The notes under the pieces: model-generated | Seen by the model: only the letters and a program-made list of their open reading frames with translations | Database searches by the model: none | What the model was told of the DNA's origin: nothing | NCBI GenBank assembly: GCA_948567375.1 | Contig: OX419762.1 | Span: 8,686,001-8,750,000 of the forward strand | DNA from: Lunularia cruciata | Lineage: Eukaryota > Streptophyta > Marchantiopsida > Lunulariales > Lunulariaceae | Direction of reading: 5' to 3' | Length of the DNA: 64,000 bases | Position numbers and translations under genes: made by a program | Shown here: one piece after another, positions 11,608 to 23,400 of the stretch | How the letters are laid out: the number at the start of each line of letters is the position of its first letter | How positions within the stretch are numbered: the first letter of the stretch is position 1

Positions 11608-11652
11608 ACTAATAAAGCAGGGAATCCTGTGTATAGTTCAACTTATCCTGAA

Positions 11653-11964
11653 TTAAGTTTGTTTTTCTTTTAATTTCAACACGGGAAATTCCCCCAAACA
11701 AATTCGGAGTAGTCTTGTGCATGAAAGTTTACAGCCTTTGTCCGCAACTTCTACGAACAGTATCTGTTTCTCCGCAAACGAAACGACTGACAATCGAGCA
11801 ACTACTCGAAGAAACGTGGGTGCGATACAGGCCTCAATCACAGTAGCGAACATACCACAACCAGCGAAGAGGAGATCAGAGTTTTCAGCTACTATACCTC
11901 CGTTGCTCTTTTTAACCCTTGAAGTAAGTCTCCGGATCGAAAGACAGAAATCATCGAAACTCAT
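11653..11964 (-). CDS. Unrecognised small reading frame, minus strand
   Basis: An ATG-started frame of about 103 codons runs from 11,964 down to 11,653. I do not recognise the product: a short basic/serine N-terminus is followed by a hydrophobic alanine/valine-rich middle. An overlapping + strand frame (11,717-12,067) is also open, so coding status is uncertain. It lies just inside the segment present in A's flank and absent from B's. 12,068-12,768 is AT-rich with nothing recognisable. Confidence 0.2.
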   Translation of the reverse strand: MSFDDFCLSIRRLTSRVKKSNGGIVAENSDLLFAGCGMFATVIEACIAPTFLRVVARLSVVSFAEKQILFVEVADKGCKLSCTRLLRICLGEFPVLKLKEKQT

Positions 11965-12768
11965 CGTATATCATTTACTGTCTCCTTTGACTGCATTGGA
12001 GTCTTTCAGTCGAATTACGCTACTTCTCTGTGGGTGTCATGAGATCCGTTCGCCAGCTGTACGATAGGGAGTTTCAGTAATTGTTTTACGGAGCTTTTGT
12101 ATATTTTCTTATAACTTATTACGAACCATGGACTCAATTGATACGGGGTGCGGGTTGGAGGAAGAAAATGTTTTGTTACGAAGTTCTTTATTATTAGCAA
12201 ACTTAGGAATAGATAGTTTGTAGAAAATAAACTATAGGGGAGTTTTCCTTTGGCACTCCGTAATGCATTAATTACACATTAAGGTTAATAAAGTGTGTAG
12301 TTTAGGTTAAGACGAAGGGGGTGGTTGCTGAAAGGGCCACAAAGATAGATGATGTATGAGAGGACGAGAAGACAAAAATTGAAGCAGAATAGCAGAAGAT
12401 TAGTGCTTGTTGTGGGAAGGGGGGGAGTGAATCTAGTTTGAAGTGTGAAGATTAGTGCGGGTTGTGTGAAGAAGCGAAGAATCTCAATTTCATTACTTAA
12501 AAATGCCTTATTCAACTAGTTCTGAATGTAATTCTTATCTTGCGAGCTTGTTCATTATGCATGTAACATCTTTGAAGTGAGAAGAGTAGAGCATGCACGA
12601 TCAAGTGTTATTTTTGGTGAATAAAGAATCAAGGAGGGTAGAGTTATTTCTGGTGATCAAACAATAGAGGAGGAGGACAGAGTCTAGTATAACATGTTGA
12701 GAGCGAGCACTTGTGGAGAATTAACTCGCAACATAAGGAAATGTATATAATGGTGTATACAATTAGAT

Positions 12769-13996
12769 TTGGAGATCTCGATGGAAGGGCTAGAAGATGA
12801 AGATGAAGATGGAGATGGAGAAGGAGATTTAGATATGCTAGAATTTTTTATTAGTGGGTGGAAGTTTGCACATACGTATAGATACCTGGAACCTCAAGTT
12901 ACTTATCCTTGTAGTCAAGAATTTGTGATAAAGTATTTTAGAAATCTAGAGCCAAAGTCCTTTTGCCAACTTACTACAATGGATGTTAATTCTTTTTCAA
13001 CCTTGGTAGATTTGATAAGAATACACCGTATTTTTTAAAACACCTATTGGCGGGAGAAAACACTAATGTGGCACCAAGCAGCTTCTGAGGGGGCTCAACA
13101 TTTGGGGCATAAGTGTAGGTTCAAAAATTGCCTTTACTCATCGATTTATGACTGCCATATTAGAATTGATGAGTCAAGTTGCATGGCTTGAGCACAAGGA
13201 GATACCTGTTTTCTTTGCATAGAAAGGTTTCAGTAGTTGTGTTGGTTTGGTAGATGGAACATTGTTTTCTCTTGCTGCTCGACCCACTGTGGATGGTGAA
13301 ATATATTTCAGCCCAAATGGCTCATATTCCATAAACTGTCAAGTGATTTGCAATGATAAAAGGAGAATTGTACATTTTACATGAGGTAAATGTTCTATTT
13401 TTTTCCCTTTCTTCTGTTTATTAGCATTGGTGCTCCTCTTTGTACATTCAAATGATGTTATCATTGCATGACTGAATTAAAGGTTTGTGGTTGTTTTGTT
13501 ATCAATCAGGATCATATCACGACATGACTTGTTTGAAAAATCATCGCTTCGGAATTATTTGAACCAAAGAAGGAGTGTCAAAGTTTTGGGTCCAAAGACT
13601 ACCTTTTAGGTGATTCTGGTTATGTACCCATGCATCCCCTTCTCCCAGCCTTCAAGCAGGCCCAAACACATGACAAGCAAGAGTTCACAAATATTTGGCA
13701 AAGGCAAGGGTGATAAATGAGCATTGTATAGGAGTAAATATTTGGCAAAGGCAAGGGTGATAAATGAGCATTGTATAGGAGTATTGAAAGCTAGATGGCA
13801 TTCTCTTTGTGAGCTTACAGCACAACTTAAAGATAATAGTAGAAATATACATTTGTTAAAGTGGGTTTCAGTTTGTGTTATTTTACATAACTACTTAATC
13901 AATAGGTGTGACATTTGGTCAGAGGATGATGGCAGATTTATTGAGGAAATTCAAATAGATTTAAAAATAAATTTTAATGGAAATAGAGCTTGGTAG
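12769..13996 (+). pseudogene. PIF/Harbinger transposase relic
   Basis: An acidic N-terminal segment (12,769-13,036) leads into a HARBI1-like region broken by stops and frameshifts. The DDE triad positions are still visible: VGLVDGT near 13,246, YHDM near 13,517 and NEHCIG near 13,757. An intron looks preserved at 13,386-13,509 (ATGAG/GTAAAT to AATCAG/GAT); the TGA just before it fits a tryptophan codon turned to stop. Near the C-terminus the typical VCVILHNYLI is readable. A 47-bp tandem duplication at 13,694-13,787 adds a frameshift. PIF/Harbinger transposases are nuclear DNA transposon enzymes; this one cannot be functional. Confidence 0.8.
13694..13787 (+). repeat. 47-bp tandem duplication in Harbinger relic
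   Basis: The block beginning TTTGGCAAAGGCAAGGG occurs at 13,694 and again at 13,741, with virtually identical copies. Since 47 is not a multiple of three it breaks the transposase frame. Confidence 0.85.
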
Positions 13997-15120
13997 AGAA
14001 GAAAGTAGGTCAAGGATGATGCAACAATGCCAAGGGTGATGTTGGTTGAATCTCACTTGTAGATGCTAGGGGAGCTGGGAGCCACTGTATTTAGACAAGT
14101 ATTGCCCATCAGCACTGGAAGTTGCATGCCCGTCACCGCGTGATGGTGTTGGAGGACACTTGGGAGCGCTCCTCTTATGTAACGGTTGGGTGCACCGGTT
14201 GGTGAGTTGGCGGATGTGCCAGTTGGCGAGGTGGCGTGCTGCATGTTTCCACTCATGATTTGTATATTTTCTCATTGAACTAGTGTTCTTTCTTGTGAAA
14301 TACTCATTTAGTGAGTGCAATTTATATGAATAATTTGTTAGGTAGAGACTATATAAACCCTCTTCCTTGTAAGTAGAGTTCACATTTGAAGTTTCAAGAG
14401 CAATTCAACATAGTTTTGGGAGCAATTCAGCTTAGTGGTTTTTGAAGGAGGAGAGTGAATTTCAAAAAGTTCAACAATTTGCAATTTTGAAAGGGTGTAC
14501 TGTTTGGGGAGTCTCGAGTGTTCTTTGAGTTCCTATGTAGAACAACAAGGTTTGAGAGTGGTGAAGTAGGGTTTGATAGAGAGATTTGTATTTCAAGACA
14601 AGATTTCATTATTGTGCTTTTAGGACCAAGATTTGGGTCTGAGTAAAAGGGTTTAGGAGAGGGTTCAAGAGCTATTTTTGGGAGTAGAAGTAGTATTTTT
14701 TGAAAGGTGAGAGTACTGAAATTGCAATGAGCAAGGAGCCCATGAATTTTGACACTCAAATTCCTTCATTCCTCCATTTTTGTCCCTGCATTTCCTATAT
14801 TTTCCATGGCAAAAATATGAGGCTATGAGAAGATTGTTGATGGTAAGGACATAAGGAATACTCAAGAAGGAGATTAGCTTATCAGATTCTACATGATTCG
14901 ACACCTTGTAAACTTCATCAAATAGTGTTGGATGGACAAACATCAAATTTGAACAGCTATTGCAGGAATCATGGAGGTTGATCTTGATGTAATTGGCCTC
15001 AAAATCACCCTTGGACTGCATACCCACATCTTGAGGTATTTCTCTTTCTTCCTTGCTTATTTTCTACATGTTTCCTCTAGTTTTCAAAAGTTTTCAAAAG
15101 TTCTTTGTGATTTTTTCATT
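13997..15120. other. Intergenic repeat-like DNA with a TATA-type motif
   Basis: No intact gene is seen. A segment with CACCGGTTGG / CAGTTGG repeats (14,180-14,235) is followed by a TATA-type motif GACTATATAAACCC near 14,348 and then G-rich leader-like sequence. This resembles the promoter part of an LTR or other retroelement, but no second LTR was found. Confidence 0.3.
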
Positions 15121-15600
15121 CAATGTTTAGTGCCTATAGGTGCCACCCAACACCAACTAGGTATGTCCCATAGTGCCTTCCAATGTCTCCTAGTGCCTCC
15201 TTGCACCTCCTCATGTGTCACTACACCGCCCTTGTGTCACCAAACAATGAGTCGCAAAACCCTAAACCCCTTCCCTATCTCGCAGCACCAACCAACGTCA
15301 CTTGACACCGCCTCCTTTGTATTTTTGCATTTTGCCTGTCCCATAGTGCCTCCCTATGCCTCCTTGCATCTCCTTGTGGCACTGCCTTGTGTCACTCTAT
15401 GGTGAGTTGTGAAACCCCTTCACTTTCCTGTAGTGCCTCCCCGTGCTGCCCTATGCCTCCCCGTAGCATCACCTTGTGTCACCCCGTGGTGAGCTGCAAA
15501 ACATAACCCCTAAACCCTATCTCGCAGCACCAACCAATGTCACCCGGTGCTGCCTTGCGTCCCACGGGTTCCCCACCCTATGCTGGATTCCGCACAACCT
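15120..15600. repeat. Degenerate C-rich tandem repeat
   Basis: Phrases such as TAGTGCCTCC, CTTGTGTCAC and CTATCTCGCAGCACCAACCA recur. The last occurs at about 15,276 and about 15,521, giving a long period near 245 bp, with shorter imperfect units inside. No coding function is evident. Confidence 0.5.
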
Positions 15601-15800
15601 TGTCTGCTCATACCGCCTAGTGGTAACTCTCTTGTTTTCCTTGCCCCGGAGTGGCTTATGGCGGCTTTTTTCTTGTGTCAGGGCATTGTCGGGCACCGAC
15701 TAACATCTTTGGTGAAGTTAAAGTTTTTTTTTGGTTGTTTTTGTAGGTTCTTCCATGAACTGAGTTTATTAGCTCTAGGGACAAGAATTCTTGCATTAGC

Positions 15801-17810
15801 TTGGTCAAGGAGAGACAATTTAAATTGATAGTTGATATAGTGAGAGATGCACTGGCAATGCCAAGAGGAGGACACCAAGGAGGAGGATTGTTCCTTACAC
15901 AACCATGTAAGATTGGTTTCCACAATAAGATAGAGTTGCAAAGAGGTATTTGGCAAGGCAATGTGTGTATCTTGCTTTTAGGGCTTTTTTCCAATTGATG
16001 GATGCACTTGCAGCACCAACTCTATGGCCCAAGATTGTACATGTGCATTTGGTTCTCAACACCAAGATAAATTTGAGGAGATTTGGTGTGGAGGATTATG
16101 ATTGGAGGGAGTTAGCATTTCAAGATATCATTGCAGATGTAGGGAGTTTGCAAAGCCAATTGCAAAGACCTAAGGGGCTTAGGTTTAGAGTCACCTTCCT
16201 TGGGCAGATACTCACTGACCTCTTTGTGGAGAGATGTTTCATTCTTGAGAAGGAGGTGATGTACTTGAGTGATGGAGAGGAGGAGATTATACACAATGAA
16301 GAGGATGATCATCATCATCATCATCATCATGAGGATGCACAAAGTGAGAGTAAGGACAAGGATACAAGTGTTGATAATGTGCAGGATGAGAGAGAGGATG
16401 AGGACAAAGAGTGATTGATTAGATCTGAGTTTTGGCATAGATTTTTGTATCTTTTCATTGTTTGAAATCATACAAAGTTATATTATATATACCATTACCA
16501 GATTTAATAAATATATTAATTTAACATGCCTTAATTAATGAAACTTGTGTATTTACTGGATACAAGAGTGAGTTTTACTTGATGGATGACTAAATGCACC
16601 ACTTGTGAACAAGTGTTCAACACATTTGTGTTGAGACACATGCCTTGCCAATAGTGAGGTTATTGAGTGATAGTTTTAGGGAGTTCCTTCTCCATCTTCA
16701 TCCTTTGAGAAAGCTCCATCTCCCTCTTTTCACCTTCTCCTCTCTCTCCAGATGTCGAGAGTGCACCTCACCCCACTTCCATCATAGTACCTTCACATTC
16801 TTCTTGTTTTATTCATATCACTCATATTTTAGATGATTGTGTTCGAGTGGTTGAGGAAGAAGAGAGACTTTTGGTTGAGCGTGAGAGTAGATTAGAGAGT
16901 GAAGAGGAGCAAGAGATTACTACTTGAGCGTGAAAGGCAATTGGAAAGTGTAGAGGAGCATGGGAGATTAGTGCTTGAGCGTGAGAGATGGTTGGAGACC
17001 GTAGAGGAGCGATAGAGATTAGTGATTTAGTGCAAGAGTAGATTGGAGAGCTTTGAGGAGCATGGTAGATTGTTAGTAGAGAGAGAGAGGGACTCCTTTG
17101 TGAGCAAGAAGATACTCTTGTTGCACATGAGGAGAGGCATGAGATGGAGAGAGTAGAGATTAGTTGACTTGGACTTGGATATCCTAGGTGTTGCTGCCAT
17201 GGCTGAGTGTTATAGGTTCCAATTACAAAGGTGGAAAAAAAGGAGAGGTGTGAGAGTGCACATGTTTAGGTAGAAGAGAGTGAGAGTAATCTAGCTCAAT
17301 TGAGGGCTCATGTGGCTTATCTTGGACCAAGATTACATATTATTGCTTGCCAGACCCATACCCGCCATGAGATGCAGACCCAGATTAATGGTAGATGCCA
17401 CCCATGTGTTACCACATAGTGTTGTGACTTGAGACACTGACTTCTGCATCATCATGCAATGTGGAGACTCAGGAGACTCAGACTGAGTTTAGAGAGAGGC
17501 TTCATCTATCAAGAGAGTATGTTCCATGTATTCTCTTCCCACGCTTCATGTGGAAATAGATTATTGTTGTGGATGCTACTTGTTTGGCATCATATTGGGT
17601 TTGTGGTAGCATCAATTTCCATGCATGGGAGATATGGACTACTAGGCATGGTTGGTGCCCACACACACAATCAAGGCTTGTAGGGTGGGTCACACATCCT
17701 TGGGTTTGCCATTTCATTCAGTTTTGTTTGCTATGCTTTGAGATTATCTTGTGGATAGATCTTACTCCAGATGGAATGGAGTGGTTGCTTTGGAGCATGT
17801 GGCAATGATC
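15801..17810 (+). pseudogene. Decayed coding island of unknown family (TE-associated?)
   Basis: A + strand reading (15,801 to about 15,965, then a frame change to 15,950-16,414) reads like a real protein: KIELQRGIWQG, then AFRAFFQLMDALAAPT, VHVHLVLNTKI and a strongly acidic tail with a histidine run (16,306-16,330). Downstream, 16,835-17,100 holds imperfect repeats coding for a glutamate/arginine-rich helix, interrupted by stops, and scattered coding-like text continues to 17,810. I do not recognise the family. A frameshift and many stops make it a pseudogene; the setting suggests transposon cargo or structural gene. Confidence 0.35.
16304..16330 (+). repeat. ATC trinucleotide repeat
   Basis: About eight consecutive CAT/ATC triplets code for a histidine run in the acidic tail of the decayed frame. 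Confidence 0.8.
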
Positions 17811-18072
17811 AAAACTCTCGGAGGGAGTTCACACCGGGTCTTGCTTCATGGCATGCTTGTGTTCTGTTGATATCCAACAGATGATGAGTTTAGAGGACTA
17901 AGAGTTAGATCATATGAGCATCTCACTTCATTAGTTTACCACTTTTCAAAAAACTCATTTAAAATTTCAAAAAACTTTTCAGAAACCATTTTGAAAACCA
18001 TTACATTTATGGTTTAACATTTTCAGAAAACTCATCTTTCTTACACACTTACTCAGGTTACATTGTGACATG

Positions 18073-19458
18073 CTATTCACTATCACTAGAGTAGAATGAA
18101 TTTGGAGTAGTGTTTTTCTCTTCCAAGGTAAAAAGATGATCTTCATGCGGAAATTGAGTTTGCACTTTGAAATACATGCTTATTTCCTCAAGAGATCTTT
18201 TCGCTTGGAGGAGACTCATTTTGATTTCATGAATGCACTTTGACTCTAAACTCTTCTCCTTGAACTTATGTTTTTTTGCACTAGCTTCCCGTTTATCTGC
18301 ACTCAATTTCTTCTCAATTTCAACTTTCAGCTTCTCTATCTCTAATCTAACTTGTTTAGCTTCCATTTTCATAAGCATTTTCTCTCTTTTCCTCATGTTG
18401 ATGGCTTCTAGTTCAGCTAGTCTAAACCTCTCCTTTGATTCTATAGTATATGCTTTAAACATGGTGATTTTTGCTAAATCATGAGACAATGATCTACTGG
18501 GAGACATCTTGGATACCTTATTTGCCAAAATTCCACTTTTTCTCCTTCTTTGTCCAAGAAAGTGCCCTTGGACCCATCCCTTATAGTAGAAGTTAGTGGA
18601 GGTGGTGTAACAAAAGGTATGTCCTCCACTGGTGCCACAAATAATGACTCCTCCTTGGGTGATTGGATTCCATTATCTGTGTAAACACTAGGTATATTTA
18701 CCACCCCTTGGGTGTTTGGGACAAATTTGGGCCATGACTCCAAGAGCACCACCTTTAGGGGAGATGGGAATTAAGAGCCCTCCTGTGCACCTTTTTGGAA
18801 CTCCTTCAAGACAACCTTGCTCAAATTGAGATTTAAATCTTGGAAACTTACCATAGTAGGTGGACTAGTGTTTTCTCTATTCCAGAACATGACTTCCTTT
18901 CTAGCAAAATGAGAGCACATTCATTCAATTTATCTTCTATAGTTCTCCACCCTTTGCCATATTCCTTCTCGGTGAGACCTTCTCCCATAGCCTTGTTCTT
19001 CAGCTCTCGAGTGTCATTGTATTGTTTTATGTACCCTCAACCATTTTTTGTAAAGCCTGTCTCTTGTCATAGAATTAGGAAATCCTTGCACTTCTTGTAT
19101 GAAAAATGTAGCCATGAAACTAAAAGAGATGGATTTTTTTAATAGGCTATTTGCAATTCCCACCATGAATCTATGCAAAATGCTTGGGGTCCTCCAAATA
19201 ATCTAGTATTTGGCCATGATGGTGTGTCGCCATGCAAAACCTTTCATCCTCTTTTGCTATTCAAGGCACAAAAGAAGCCATCCTCAACAATTCTCCAAAT
19301 TTCCCTAATGATTGTTCAGGTTGCAAATCCAAACTTGAGTCTTTAAATCTTGGATATGCATCCAAACGTGAGCCTACTCCACTACAACAAGGTAATTGAT
19401 CTCCCATTGCTAAATTATCATTGCCCCTTTGGAGAAAAATCTCTGGATCCCCAATCAA
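18073..19458 (-). pseudogene. Decayed coiled-coil / Harbinger ORF1-like gene
   Basis: Read on the minus strand from 19,458 down, three blocks share the look of one broken gene. 19,458-19,261 is an N-terminal piece. About 19,060-18,900 has KNKAMGEGL and KGWRTIEDKLNE, a Myb/trihelix-like flavour. 18,752-18,073 is a linker then a lysine/glutamate-rich helix (RLAELEAINMRKREK and on), likely a coiled coil. A frameshift near 18,530 separates the last two frames. PIF/Harbinger elements carry a Myb-like ORF1 beside the transposase, and a transposase relic lies 4 kb away, so this may be its partner; that link is inference. Confidence 0.35.
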
Positions 19459-20040
19459 TTTTTTGGTTGCCCAGGGATGCGCAGATCATTTTCCATAACT
19501 CATGCTATCCTTTGTGGCACTAATCTATGGAAATGAACCACCACACCAATGTGAACTACAAAACAGACGTTTAGTTGACTGACTGAAGGAGCATTTGCAC
19601 CCAGGATGCCAAATTTGAGTTGAGATTTTGAATAGTCGAGAGAATAACATTTTGGATCCACAAAAAAATTTCAAATATCACACTCCAAAACACACCCACA
19701 AAACCACATGGCTACCCAATAAACCACGTCACCTTTGCTGACAATCATTTATTTCATTACTGCATTCCTAAACATCTGTATAGTTACTCTTGAATTTTAT
19801 AAATGAATGCAAATTTGATGACATACCCCCTTACCACAAGTTACTGTGTGTTCATTTATTAATATCTAGTCTTGTATAGAGTTCACTAAAAATAGTTACA
19901 AAGTTTGTAACTATTTTTAGTGAACATCCATCAAACATATTTCTAGTAAACATCCATCAAAACTATTACTGAAACCCCCTTATGTTTGTTTTACCTCTGT
20001 AGACCGTTTCAAGTATATAGTTCCTTATTTCGATGCTATT
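19459..20040. other. AT-rich intergenic DNA
   Basis: Nothing recognisable, apart from a short imperfect inverted repeat around 19,884-19,923 (TTCACTAAAAATAGTTAC against GTAACTATTTTTAGTGAA), which could form a hairpin. Confidence 0.5.
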
Positions 20041-20410
20041 GGGACTTAGTTCTATATAATCTTTTATATTTTATCCTTGTGTGGCTTGATGGGTCTTCCC
20101 ACCTTCTTGTTATCCTATGTCAATGTGTGTCGGTTTCTTAAGTTATATGTTTTGCCCATGCATTAGACAACTTCCGGACGATTCACTCCTTAGGGCTGTC
20201 ATTATTGCGAATGATCTTTAGGGACCAAGAGTCTTGCTGTTGTACGAAGAAGAATTCCTTTTGAATTTATCGTAGTACTGAAGGTTCAAGTCACAAGTAT
20301 GCACTTGAATGAGACCTGGTTCATGACTAGACCAAGGATTTCAGAAACAATGGTTCGTTTCTTACTTGAGACATTCAATCTGAAAACTACTGACGGCCCA
20401 GAGCGACGGG
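20041..20410 (+). repeat. Flank segment shared with 56,060-56,400
   Basis: The sequence from TTTTATATTTTATCC through ATTCAATCTGAAA matches 56,060-56,400 with few changes. In copy B this block directly follows the shared 3' flank; in copy A it is about 8.4 kb further away. Its first 65 bp (GGCTTGATGGG) resemble the dispersed non-LTR tail. Confidence 0.7.
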
Positions 20411-23400
20411 TTGGTTCAGTTGTAGACTTCTGAACGAGCCATACACTAGTACCGTGAGAGTTGCCCGGGGTAGGGATTCCGAGGACATGCCATAACCCGA
20501 AGATGGATAGCTTGGCGGATTATCATGACCTCCCGTCACTGAATATGCTGAATTAGAAATTGAAATCGTTTCGATGGTTTAAACTTTTGATCGTTCAAAG
20601 AATGGCCGCACTGGAAAATGAAATAGATATGAATGTTATCGGTACTGTTCACATCCATCCACTTCGTACCAATTGTCTTCAAATGTGCTACTACTTGTTT
20701 CCCTTATAAGTGGCTAGATTGCTAGTCCACTCGATGCGAACCTGCAGGGGAACTTGCAATGTTTGTCTCAAGCACTCCGTGAATCCCCGAGATCAGTCAA
20801 GAGTGTTGGCCACATCCCACCCCGATATCGCCAGTTTGACACGCCAGTTTGACACCCCTAATGCATCGATGCTTTAGAACAATAAACATCGTTCATCTCG
20901 TACGATAGCCTCAATTGATCTCTCCAATTCGAGAGTTGCTAGCGAGTCCGTATTCCATAATATCTTCATGGTCTCTTCTGCTTGGAAGACTTCCAACATC
21001 TCTATTTAGACTTCGCATGGACGACTACCAAAGACTATTATGGACTCCTCCACATAGACGTCTTTCTGGTTGTGTGTTGTATGGAATATCTACAAATATA
21101 ACGTCTCGCTTTCTTTATTATTATGATGTAATAGACAATATAGCCAAAAGTTCTAGCGGCAATCCTTTTTTCTATATATTTCACTTGATTGTGTATACAC
21201 AACCCACCCTTAGACACAGCGAAAACCAAGGTTATAGGGATACTTCTCACGCCTTTGGAATGATGTAATCTAGATATGGGATTTAAAAGAAGCCCGACCT
21301 AAGTAGAAGAACAAGATATATCTCAATAGCAATGAGGATGAAACCTAAACAAAATTTGAGCCAATGGTGTAATGATAAGATGCAGAGTATAGCCCACAAA
21401 GTGAAGTGAGGTGCAGGTATATCGAACAACTCTCCACACTTGATATTTAGAGTCTAAAATCACATAAAAGTTATACATTTGATACTAAATTTTAACTTGA
21501 TAAAGTACAAGCATAATATTGCTGTCTAACTTAAAAAGAACAAGCAGTCTACTCCTAGTGAAGGTTTTTTCAAAATCATAAAAGTTCATGTATATGTTAT
21601 ATTTTAACTCAACAAAGTACAAGCAATCCCCTCCCAGTGGAGACTATTTCAAAACCATAAGAGTTCATGGGAGAGTAATTCAAGACTTCCATTATTAACT
21701 TCTTCAGAAATTGACTTCTAGATTTTTTCTTTCTAGTAGATACTACAGACTGTTTTAGATTTTGGAATATCGAGTGTTAGATAGATCCAATCATTTTCAT
21801 TTGAAGGATCACATCTAAGCCAATTTAGACTGCGTAGTATAGGATACATTAATCTTCTTCAAATTATAGTACATAAGCACTCTATTCTCTCTACAACTAG
21901 ATATATTAACAATAAAATCCAGGTTTCTTAATTTCCTAAGTTCCTCAAACAAGAGGCCACCTAGTGATCTGGCTCTTAAAACTGCTTAATTTTTCAAACG
22001 ATTCTACTCAGGGGTTTGGTCAAGAGTTAGCAAGTTGGTCCTTGGTTAGAATATATACAATCTGCCAAATTTTTCAATATGTATTTCCAAAATAAAGTGA
22101 TGTTGGAAACTCTATGTGTTTTTTCAAAGCGTGAAAGATATGATTGAGTGCAATCTTCATGTCACATCAATTATCACATCACAATTCATGGTGCTTTATG
22201 ATCAAGAGTGCCAAGGTACTTAAATCATTTTCTAAGCCAACATGCTTGCATAGTCTTATCCATAACCGTACATAATACCTAGCTTGAGAATGAATGCCAT
22301 CTGCTAATACTTTATACTTTCGTTTCCACCAAGATATTGGTGAATTTACAATTTTTCATACATGGATGCTTATCAATCCTTTGCTCTTGAAGTTTTAGTT
22401 AAGTCAAAATCTGGAAAGCAAACTTTGACACATTTCCTTAAATTCTTATTGTAACACTAAAGTACATAATATCTTTAAGATATGTACAATTATCTTGGCT
22501 ATATATAAGTGAGGTTGAAGTGGATTCATAATGAGTTGGCTTACCGTTCCAATAGCAAAGGAAATATTAAACCTTTTTTGTTTGTAAGAACCCAGATTCT
22601 ATCAAAAATTTATGTGTAGGTGAAGATGTCTACCGGATCCACCTCTATAGTGTGGATCCACCACTATAGTGCATGAGTTGCACTGCTTCAAGCAAGTATG
22701 ATCAAGGAAAGATACCATGATGTACTTGTAAAACTAGATACCTATCACCAACTTTTTTTGGAAAAACTATATGAGATATTGTATATCTTCCAGGGGATAT
22801 CCTCAATCTAATATATGTTAGAAGCACAAGTTAAACTAATACATCTCACTATTAGGACCATATACTAGGACTTACAAATAGATTGATAAGATTCATCTGG
22901 TTTATATTTATTAGAATTCAATGAAATATTTCTGAACGCTAAATTAGTAATACTCTATCTCACAAAAAAGTGTTTTATCATCTTGATTTATTAAATAATA
23001 TCAAGCATTCACTATCCTCAGTTGAGAATAAACTTGATTTTTTAAGTTAGTGTGTAAAGAACATAGAAGAAAATTTTAAAAGCACATATTTGAAAATTGC
23101 TATCATGTTTAATATTCTAAATTAAAAAATATGCTTACCTTGGCAGATTAAAATATTCATTGATCCATGAAGAAACACAAAATAATAAGTGAATGTTCTA
23201 TAAATATCTCTATTGAACTTTTTTATTGGTTTAGGTAAGCTCTATACAAATATCAAGGACTTGATCTTATATTATTTAACATCATGCTCATCCAAGTTTG
23301 TAGACTAAAAACATAAATGAGAATAATATTATAATACTAACTTGTTCATCAACTATTTTTTTATTCTCATAAATATTCAATTTCATATGCACTAAATATG

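Noticed and set aside
15255-15275. CCCTAAACCCC as interstitial telomere repeat
   Set aside because: Only one unit is present, within a degenerate C-rich tandem repeat.
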